The notes beneath the pieces are model-generated. The model saw only the letters and a list, made by a program, of their open reading frames with translations, ran no database searches and was not told where the DNA came from. Shown one piece after another: positions 59,101 to 64,000 of a DNA stretch of 64,000 nucleotides. Position numbers and translations under genes: made by a program. Each line of letters begins with the position of its first letter. The first letter of the stretch is position 1. The DNA is from Thermoplasmatales archaeon SW_10_69_26 (GTDB lineage: Archaea > Thermoplasmatota > SW-10-69-26), in the NCBI GenBank assembly GCA_003009755.1, contig PXUB01000017.1, positions 19,149 to 83,148 on the forward strand. Direction: 5' to 3'.

Positions 59101-60091
59101 GACCGACACCGGGGACGTGATCGAGCGCTCGCTGAACGTGACGATCTCCGACTACCCGGCGCCGTCGCTGACCGTCGGGGACCCGGTCGAGACGAACACC
59201 GGCACGGCGACCACCACCGCCATCGTCGGCGAACCGCTGCGCCTGTCCACCCGAGCCGCCGACGCCGACGGCAACGTCACCGACGTCCGGATCCACCCTC
59301 GAGGCGTCGACGAGCCGGCGATCGACGCCCGCCCGATCGACGACCGCTACCTCGCCGAGATCACCTACGACGAGCCGGGCATCCGCGAGGTTGTCTACGT
59401 CGCCGAGGACGACGAGGGCCAACGCACGATCGCCACCCAGACCGTCACCGTCGTGGCCAACCAGCCGCCCACCATCGGGTTCGCCGACCGCCTCGTGAAC
59501 GCCACCTCCCAACACGGGGCGCTGCTCGAGCTCTCGGCCCAGGCCCAGGACCCCGAGGACCGCCCGATCGAGGACGCAGCCTACGGCTGGACGGCGCCGG
59601 GCTCGTTCGCCACCGCCACCCAGATCGGGCCCGAGGCCTTCGCCCAGCTGCCCGTCGGCGAGCACGCCGTCGATCTGACCGTCGACGACGCCCAGGGCGC
59701 CACCAGCACCGCGCAAGCCACCGTCGCCGTCGACGACGCCCTCCAGCTCGAGGCCCACCTCACGGGCAACGACACGAAGGGCGTCCACGAGCGACCGACG
59801 CTCTCCGTGCTCGCCCAGCGCGACAACGGCGCACCGATCCCCTCGCCGGTCTGGATCAACGTCACGCACGCCGACACCGGCGCGCCCGTCTCCAGCGTCC
59901 AGGCCGACGTCGCCGGCCCCATCGGCCACGTCCAGCTGCCCTACGACGTCGACGGCGGCGTCGGCGGGTTCAACCTCGCCGGCGAGCACGTCGTCACGCT
60001 GGCGACGCAGGCCGACTCGCGGCCCGCGGCCCCGCTTGGGGACCTCGAGACCGCCACCGCCAGCCTCACCTACACGATCGGGACGCGGTGA
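56144..60091 (+). CDS. Giant secreted alpha/alpha-toroid plus Ig-like repeat protein
   Basis: 1315 residues. Signal peptide 1-24. Residues about 90-640 hold prenyltransferase/squalene-cyclase-type repeats, each a helix pair ending in a Gly-rich turn: LQNANGGFLRF, HQNDDGGWPTS, LEAATGGFAAS, QHPGTGGFGWW, LQRPGGGITEL, HQTDEGGFRHT and SWQAEDGTYLN. These stack into an alpha/alpha toroid like the beta subunit of prenyltransferases or complement C3d. No DxDD or zinc ligands for cyclase or transferase chemistry were seen. From about 690 come CARDB/Ig-like modules (LSAPDAVDIRPGQTDTAALT, LATPERPEVPLGASTPIDVS, VVANQPPTIGFADRLVN). No C-terminal anchor. It is a large extracellular structural or binding protein. 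Its own promoter is not clear. Confidence 0.85.
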   Translation: MRRGLLALLAVCLVTSMVPLQVAASSTTTEEDPTFEGSAAAGWMTGARWDEVGLFTEIPNQVVYPTDSYVILETLEDRGASDRVDEEHPAWSVRRLQNANGGFLRFQGDSLGPWTDATAYALVFAQQTSADVYEDRAIEFLDARQNDDGQKDDGGFAPRVGATGSNLPSFMGATYDAVVGLQAADALNETTRSEVLSFLEDHQNDDGGWPTSMYNPDRSTMTGTWFAVRTLLTLDALDDETRRAAVDFVLSLEAATGGFAASNGPIKCGTVHCADIGEEVTTYSTSRAVQLLDTLDALDQASVSLVDHADWLANRQVTDGYYEGAFRSYKESPLPAQAPDTPETPGQPSPFEPFQPPVTHYSLTTSLALGALDSLEALDRADQQAAVDYLVSVQHPGTGGFGWWPGYVGSLSDTGYATRGLDALDRLDLAAGDGMADTLGDLQRPGGGITELDWDYSPRMDHTAHALLALTRVDQAEAIDEDAAASYIGDHQTDEGGFRHTESSYTDPSIRATDLAIRALDAVDELDRINRSAAVDWLADHQGEGGEISSKSAEDATAVKHTSVALRALSVLEALDAVDTDAAGQFLASWQAEDGTYLNTYVAGLAVNGLATVGDLTAIDTDGVQQQIADAQVPRGTTIPEAFYTDDDHVFRQHAVVVEAADHLGILSGPTGPCVDHPQPGDVPASLYLDADVDTLTLTRGESASIPLDLAQAAYRYDAATVSPTDTPHGVDVQEITRELAPLELPNPSLAVAANWTATTGATTLTLCAQDEGGGHGKAQLGLTVETPPEEKLALSAPDAVDIRPGQTDTAALTVTNTGDDIADLRLEAEDTSEVTVEPASDQLRLAPGQSETVTTEIAVPATCEVPDTVDVGLRAWGPGGGEATHTLTVNVTERPADQLSLATPERPEVPLGASTPIDVSVTNDASTYACVDAAVTDVPDPLEASIQPAQTLIEGGQTEDLALVVTTPDSLEDAKHELAIQVAGQTDTGDVIERSLNVTISDYPAPSLTVGDPVETNTGTATTTAIVGEPLRLSTRAADADGNVTDVRIHPRGVDEPAIDARPIDDRYLAEITYDEPGIREVVYVAEDDEGQRTIATQTVTVVANQPPTIGFADRLVNATSQHGALLELSAQAQDPEDRPIEDAAYGWTAPGSFATATQIGPEAFAQLPVGEHAVDLTVDDAQGATSTAQATVAVDDALQLEAHLTGNDTKGVHERPTLSVLAQRDNGAPIPSPVWINVTHADTGAPVSSVQADVAGPIGHVQLPYDVDGGVGGFNLAGEHVVTLATQADSRPAAPLGDLETATASLTYTIGTR

Positions 60092-60094
60092 GGC

Positions 60095-60505
60095 TCACGC
60101 CACGCGGGCCTGCCAGCTCACGTCGGGCGAGCTGCGGATCGTGTCCAGCACGCTGCAGTACTTCTCGACGCTGAGCTCGCAGGCCTGCTCCAGGGCCTCG
60201 TCGTCCACGTCGCCCTCGACCGTGTAGGTGAGGTCGATCTCCGTGAACCGGCGCGGGTTCTCCCCTCGCCGCTCGGCCGTGATCTCCACGCGCAGATCCT
60301 CGAAGTCGGCCTGCTTCTTCTCGAGGATGTTCACCACGTCGATCAGCGAGCACGCCCCTGCCGAGGCCAGAAGCATCTCGACCGGCGTCGCGCCCTCGCC
60401 GCCCGGGTCCGGGCTGGAGTCCATCTCGACGGTGTGCCCGCTGGGCGTCTGGGTCCGCATGACGTGCTCTTCGACGTGCTCGGTCGCGATCTCGTAGGTG
60501 GCCAT
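60095..60505 (-). CDS. OsmC-family protein
   Basis: 136 residues from ATG 60505. Cysteines of the peroxidase pair are in LLASAGACSLIDVVNIL and in ELSVEKYCSVLDTI; between them is FEDLRVEITAERRGENPRRF. The PGGEGATPVEM segment precedes the first Cys, as in OsmC/YhfA relatives. The enzymes reduce organic hydroperoxides, or in the YhfA branch have unknown roles. It is convergent with the giant gene, 3 bp apart. Confidence 0.9.
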   Translation of the reverse strand: MATYEIATEHVEEHVMRTQTPSGHTVEMDSSPDPGGEGATPVEMLLASAGACSLIDVVNILEKKQADFEDLRVEITAERRGENPRRFTEIDLTYTVEGDVDDEALEQACELSVEKYCSVLDTIRSSPDVSWQARVA

Positions 60506-60625
60506 CAACGAGGGACAGGGGGCCGCGGGCAAGTAGTTGAGGGGGACAGGGCAGACGAGGGGGAGCCCGCAGAGCCCTCACACCGGCACGAAGCCACGGA
60601 GAACCGCTGAGGAGTGACAGAGGAG

Positions 60626-60638
60626 CCAAAAAAGGGGG
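60626..60638 (-). terminator. T-tract terminator of the winged-helix gene
   Basis: On the minus strand CCCCCTTTTTTGG follows the stop codon of the regulator gene within a few bases. A short T run is the usual archaeal termination signal. Confidence 0.5.
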
Positions 60639-60639
60639 T

Positions 60640-61251
60640 CTAGGGGAACTCCAGCTCGTCCCACGCGTCCAGGAAGCCCTGCACGAGCTCGTCCGGCGGC
60701 TCGAAGCGGATCAACAGCTCGGCCACGCGCTCGGGGTCCCTCACCCGGTAGATGCGCGAGCGGCCCTGCTTGTCGGCCTCGACGAGGCCGACCTCCTGCA
60801 TCTGCGAGGTGTGGTAGGACATCGTGGACGCCGCCACGCCGACCGCCTCGGCCAGCTCGCCGGCCTGGGCCTGGCCCTCGTCCAGAAGGACCAACGTCGT
60901 GTGGAGGGGCACCTCTTTCCGGAGCAGGGAGACGATCTCCTTCTCCTCCGGCGAGAGCACCTCCTTGGGTCCCAGCTCGGACTCCTCGCGGGGGAAGAAC
61001 CGCCAGTAGCCCTCCTCCTTCTCGCTCGCGACCAACCCGTGGCGCTCGAGCACCTCCAGGTGGTACTTGGCGTGGTTGGTCTCCATGTCCACACGGCGTG
61101 CGATCTCGCTCAGGTGCAGGCCCGGGTACGCCTCGACGCACTCGTAGATCTCCCGCCGCGTCTCGAGGTCCAGGGGCTCCTTCTCCCGGCGAGCGAGGAA
61201 GACAATGCCGGTCGCCCACGCGGGCGACGTCAACAGATCCCGTTCGCGCAG
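60640..61251 (-). CDS. Double winged-helix transcriptional regulator
   Basis: About 203 residues. Two ArsR/MarR-like winged helices: the first has YECVEAYPGLHLSEIARRVD and NHAKYHLEVLERHGLV; the second has PLHTTLVLLDEGQAQAGELA and ASTMSYHTSQMQEVGLVEAD followed by a wing GRSRIYRVRDPERVA. This tandem plan is common in archaea. The start is unsettled: there is no ATG or GTG; a CTG at 61251 lies 7 nt after a perfect AGGAGG, and a TTG lies at 61233. The gene directly follows the small membrane-protein gene on the same strand, and such pairs may form a membrane-linked regulator. Confidence 0.82.
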   Translation of the reverse strand: MRERDLLTSPAWATGIVFLARREKEPLDLETRREIYECVEAYPGLHLSEIARRVDMETNHAKYHLEVLERHGLVASEKEEGYWRFFPREESELGPKEVLSPEEKEIVSLLRKEVPLHTTLVLLDEGQAQAGELAEAVGVAASTMSYHTSQMQEVGLVEADKQGRSRIYRVRDPERVAELLIRFEPPDELVQGFLDAWDELEFP

Positions 61252-61262
61252 ACGATCGCCTC

Positions 61263-61538
61263 CTAAGACAGCACGGCGCCGTAGAACACGCCCAAGATCC
61301 CCAGATCGATCACGAGGCTCGGCGTCAGCAACGCCGTCCAGTCGCCGGCCCAGAACAGGCCGACCGACAGCATCACACCCTTGACCAGGAACAGGCCGAA
61401 CCCGAGGGCCAGCAGGCCGACCTTGCGCGACCGGCGATGCAACCAGGCCCGGACGGCGATCACGGTGAGGCCGAGGGCGACGACCGTCAAGCCGGCGGTC
61501 GCGAGGTTCTCCAGCCAAGCCATGGGTGCTCGGAACAT
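61263..61538 (-). CDS. Small three-helix membrane protein paired with the winged-helix regulator
   Basis: 91 residues from ATG 61538 (ATG 61523 also possible). Helices at about 12-30, 40-60 and 68-90; a basic loop HRRSRKVG lies between the first two. It ends GVFYGAVLS, and its stop overlaps the ribosome binding site of the regulator gene. I do not know a function; small membrane proteins of this size next to wHTH genes recur in haloarchaea and Thermoplasmata as far as I recall. Confidence 0.7.
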   Translation of the reverse strand: MFRAPMAWLENLATAGLTVVALGLTVIAVRAWLHRRSRKVGLLALGFGLFLVKGVMLSVGLFWAGDWTALLTPSLVIDLGILGVFYGAVLS

Positions 61539-61784
61539 ACGGCCCCCTCGTCTTGTAGCCCCCGGACCGACGAGGAGGGGTGAGCGGGGGCCGCCGGGCG
61601 AGGGCAGGGCGGGGACCGGGTCACGTGCCCGGCGGCCGAGGGGAGGCGGGACCGGTCCCGGTCGGGACGCGATGGGGCGTGGGCGTGGGACCGGACCCAG
61701 CTACACGGTGCACGAGGGACCTTAACGGGGCTTTGGCACGCGTCTCGAAACGTCCGCCACCTCGCGGGTGGTTCGCGCCCAAGC

Positions 61785-61792
61785 TTAAGGAC
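61785..61792 (+). promoter_or_regulatory. TATA-like box for the amidohydrolase gene
   Basis: GCTTAAGG lies about 26 nt before ATG 61814. The same sequence precedes other first genes in this window, such as the LVIVD lipoprotein at 20968. Confidence 0.5.
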
Positions 61793-61813
61793 CCGCTCGC
61801 TGCTCGTCCAGCC

Positions 61814-62845
61814 ATGCGCTGGGCGGGAACGCGCATCCTCACGCCCGAGGGCCTCACCCCTGGGTCGGTGCTCGTCGGTCCCGAGGGCCGGGTCCATCGC
61901 GTGAGGGAAGGCCAGCCCGAGGAGGACCCCGATCTCCCCGGCGTGGTGGCGCCGGCGCCCACGAACGCCCACACCCACCTAGCCGACCGGCGGGCCCGAG
62001 AGAAGATCGACGCCGAGGGCCTCAGCGTCGAGGAGGCCGTGGCCCCGCCCGACGGCCTCAAGCACCGGCTGCTCCGCAGCACGCCGACCCGTCAGCTCGT
62101 CGAGGGCATGCGCGAGGCGCTCGAGGAGGCCCACCGGGCCGGCGTCCGGCGCGTGCTCGACTTCCGCGAGGGCGGCCCCCGCGGGGCCCGGGCGCTGCGC
62201 GAAGCCGCCGAACCGCTGCCGGTCGAGGTCACCGTGCTCGGCCGACCCAGCCGCGCCGAGGTCTGGGACGAGGAGAAGGACCTGCTCGTCGACCTCGTCG
62301 ACGGGATCGGCGTCAGCGGGCTCGAGGATCAACCGCTGGAGCTGTCGCGGGCCCAGGCTCGATGGGCCGACGACCACGGCAAGCGGCTGGCGTTGCACCT
62401 TAGCGAGGCCCGCCAGGAGGACGTGGACGCCGCGCTCTCGCTCGATCCCGATCTGATCGTGCACGCCACCGAGTGCACGGAGGACGAGCTCGCCCGGATC
62501 GCCGACGCCGGCGTCCCCGTGGCCGCCTGCCCCCGCTGCAACGCCCTCTTCGACCGCCGGCCGCCGCTGACCGCGATGGTCGAGGCCGGGATCGACGTCG
62601 GCTTGGGGAGCGACAACGCGATGTTCCACGAGCCCGATCCCTTCGACGAAGCTGCGTTCGTCGCCCGCGAGTGGCCCGAGATCGACGCCGAGGAGATCCT
62701 CGCGATGGCCTGCTCGTTCGCGCTCGAGGCCGACCCCTCGCCGACCGTCGAGGAGGGCGGCGAGATCGTGGTGGTCGACGACCGGAACGGGCTTCGCGAG
62801 GGCATCGAGGACCGACGGATCCAAGCCAGGGAGGATCGACGATGA
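61814..62845 (+). CDS. Amidohydrolase-superfamily deaminase-like enzyme
   Basis: 343 residues from ATG 61814; the frame is open 230 nt upstream, but the TATA box decides. Metal motif NAHTHLAD (His-X-His), then LALHLSEARQEDV and IVHATECTEDELARIADAGV with the later histidines, and DVGLGSDNAMFHEPDPF with the final Asp. The ATZ/TRZ, guanine-deaminase and aminofutalosine-deaminase enzymes share this plan. An acidic N-terminal beta sandwich (MRWAGTRILTPEGLTPGSVL) is present, and the C-terminal strand returns to it. The substrate is unknown. Its stop overlaps the next ATG (ATGA). Confidence 0.88.
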   Translation: MRWAGTRILTPEGLTPGSVLVGPEGRVHRVREGQPEEDPDLPGVVAPAPTNAHTHLADRRAREKIDAEGLSVEEAVAPPDGLKHRLLRSTPTRQLVEGMREALEEAHRAGVRRVLDFREGGPRGARALREAAEPLPVEVTVLGRPSRAEVWDEEKDLLVDLVDGIGVSGLEDQPLELSRAQARWADDHGKRLALHLSEARQEDVDAALSLDPDLIVHATECTEDELARIADAGVPVAACPRCNALFDRRPPLTAMVEAGIDVGLGSDNAMFHEPDPFDEAAFVAREWPEIDAEEILAMACSFALEADPSPTVEEGGEIVVVDDRNGLREGIEDRRIQAREDRR

Positions 62846-63327
62846 ACGACATCGACACCGACCTCAGCCAGCGACAGTTCGACCGTGTCCTGATCCCGAC
62901 CGACGGGAGCCACACCAGCCAGGTCGCGCTCGAGACCGGCATCGAGATGGCCCGCCTCATGGATTCAGAGGTCACCGGCCTCTACGTGATGGACAACAGC
63001 GCGTACGCGGCCTTCCCCGGCGAGCTGGAGTGGGATGCGATCAAGGACATGCTCGCCCAGGAGTCCGAGGCGGCGCTCGACGAGGTCGAGACAGCCTGCG
63101 AGGACCACGGGCTCGCGTGCAGCGTGCTCGTCCGCGAGGGCCACCCGGCCGACGAGATCCTCTCCACCGCCGAGGACCACGACCTGATCGTCATGGGCAC
63201 GCACGGCCGCTCCGGGCTCGAGCACCTGCTGCTCGGCTCGGTCACCGAGAAGGTGATCCGCCACGCCGAATCCCCCGTGCTCGTCGTCCGCTCCGACGAG
63301 GACGAACAAGGCGAGGACGAGGGCTGA
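62842..63327 (+). CDS. Universal stress protein (UspA family)
   Basis: 161 residues. Starts DRVLIPTDGSHTSQVALETG, typical of ATP-binding Usp proteins; the nucleotide loop MGTHGRSGLEHLLLGSVTEK carries the G-X2-G-X9-G-S pattern, and SPVLVVRSDE is the last strand. An acidic tail (EDEQGEDEG) follows. It probably binds ATP and forms a dimer; its target is unknown. Coupled to the amidohydrolase gene by a 4-nt overlap. Confidence 0.95.
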   Translation: MNDIDTDLSQRQFDRVLIPTDGSHTSQVALETGIEMARLMDSEVTGLYVMDNSAYAAFPGELEWDAIKDMLAQESEAALDEVETACEDHGLACSVLVREGHPADEILSTAEDHDLIVMGTHGRSGLEHLLLGSVTEKVIRHAESPVLVVRSDEDEQGEDEG

Positions 63328-63596
63328 GCCCGGTCTGCCACCTCGTCGCCGCTGGCGCTGTCGCGGTCGACAAAAAGCCCCGGCAGGCGTGGAGGCCGAC
63401 GGCCGCGGAAGGGGAAAGTGGCACGGACGGGGTGGCCGTTCCGTCGTCGTAGAGAAAGGGGAACGGCGGACGAGGACGGGGAAGAGGGAGTGGAGGATCC
63501 CTGCGAGGTCGAGGTGTTGCCGAGGTGCCGAACCCGCACACGCCCGGCCTCGTCCGCTTCACCCACGAGGTCCTCCCGCATACGTAAGAACCGTGT

Positions 63597-63614
63597 CGTG
63601 AAGGTCGCTTCACG
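63597..63614. repeat. Perfect hairpin in the 63328-63979 gap
   Basis: CGTGAAG, loop GTCG, CTTCACG. It stands alone in a 650-bp stretch without a convincing gene between the universal stress gene and the window end. CGCATACGTAAG just upstream is AT-rich for this genome. Confidence 0.45.
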
Positions 63615-63774
63615 TCCTCGAACATCCCTTCGTCATCGCCCGCCCCGCGCGACTGCGCCGTCGCCCGTCGAGAGATCGTTCTGCGTGGAGGTCTACAGCG
63701 TCCGTGGTCGGCGATGGGGGGACGCGGCCTCGTTCTCCCTACTCAGGCCTTGGTTGTCCGCGCTGGGGTCGATT

Positions 63775-63915
63775 GAGCCCTTCGTCGTTGCCCGTCAGGC
63801 AGAGTTAGCCCTGCGCGAAGATCCAACAGCGGCCAAGATCAGGGTCGCTGGGGCCTGCGTCGCTCCCGAGGGGGGTTTCTTTGTTGCCGAGGATTTTTCT
63901 TTGGGCGATTGAGGA
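63775..63915 (+). repeat. Dispersed repeat R1, copy d
   Basis: TTGCCCGTCAGGCAGAGTTA, then CCCTGCGCGAAGATCC, CCAAGATCAGGGTCGCTGGG, GCCTGCGTCGCTCCCGAGGG, GGGTTTCTTTGTTGCCGAGG and TTTTTCTTTGG. It is nearly identical to copy c over its first 100 bp, then diverges. Confidence 0.75.
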
Positions 63916-63979
63916 GTGTCATTACCGCCCGAACCGTTCGCCACAGCCGGCCTAACCCCTGACACCGCTACCCCCGCTC

Positions 63980-64000
63980 ATGGGAAACCCACCCGGCCTG
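63980..64000 (+). CDS. Possible start of a further gene, cut by the window
   Basis: ATG at 63980 opens a frame (MGNPPGL) that reaches the end of the window. GGCCTAACCC, about 28 nt upstream, is weakly TATA-like. Only seven codons are visible. Confidence 0.2.

Noticed and set aside
56180-59989. 1269-residue frame antisense to the giant secreted protein
   Set aside because: Val/Gly/Asp-rich reverse of GC-biased codons; no motif, and the sense strand has a signal peptide and clear repeats.

Overview
The window reads as a piece of an archaeal chromosome with high G+C (most genes about 65-72 percent by eye) and an acidic proteome. Archaeal marks are a geranylgeranyl reductase for isoprenoid lipids, an inositol-phospholipid gene set, a Kae1-Bud32 fusion, a ThiR-type regulator, an AbrB-PhoU regulator, and many genes with a TATA-like box about 24-30 nt before a start codon and no ribosome binding site (leaderless transcripts). 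Several proteins resemble families I associate with Thermoplasmatota or other high-GC, possibly halophilic, Euryarchaeota. I cannot fix the lineage from sequence alone. No rRNA, tRNA or CRISPR array was seen.

Layout. 1-3009: end of a large, lower-GC type IIG restriction-modification gene, probably acquired. 3296-4815: a fatty-acid-type desaturase divergent from an HxlR regulator. 4980-10314: lipid block (ino1, CDP-alcohol phosphatidyltransferase, UPF0104 flippase-like protein, PHP phosphoesterase, geranylgeranyl reductase). 10640-25753: mixed housekeeping and cell-surface genes, including two LVIVD-repeat lipoproteins, an NSS-type sodium symporter, a rhodanese, a cobalamin-binding-type protein and a haloalkane dehalogenase-like hydrolase. 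25967-31938: phosphate uptake (divergent AbrB-PhoU regulator, pstS-pstC-pstA-pstB, phoU), with a repeated operator-like motif between the divergent halves. 32246-36260: surface protein, arsenate-reductase-like phosphatase, HAD hydrolase, SemiSWEET, a decayed phosphoesterase, biotin ligase. 36411-40958: an SbcD/Mre11, SbcC/Rad50 and COG4741-like nuclease operon. 41089-43429: otsA-otsB for trehalose. 43426-54373: thioesterase, CNNM/CBS protein, ThiR, an extremely acidic secreted protein, MBL hydrolase, Kae1-Bud32, XTP pyrophosphatase and others. 54930-63327: DMT transporter, a 1315-residue secreted alpha/alpha-toroid protein, OsmC, a winged-helix regulator with a small membrane partner, an amidohydrolase and a universal stress protein.

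Non-coding structure is the least expected part. Two dispersed repeat families occur: R1 (about 110-165 bp; copies at 7885-8035, 46640-46760, 46780-46955, 63775-63915) and R2 (about 150 bp, strongly self-complementary; copies at 10439-10591 and 54683-54835). A hairpin-rich insert beside the rhodanese gene is flanked by an in-frame duplication of that gene's last codons. At least four secreted proteins end in a Pro/Gly motif, a hydrophobic helix and a basic tail, like archaeosortase substrates.
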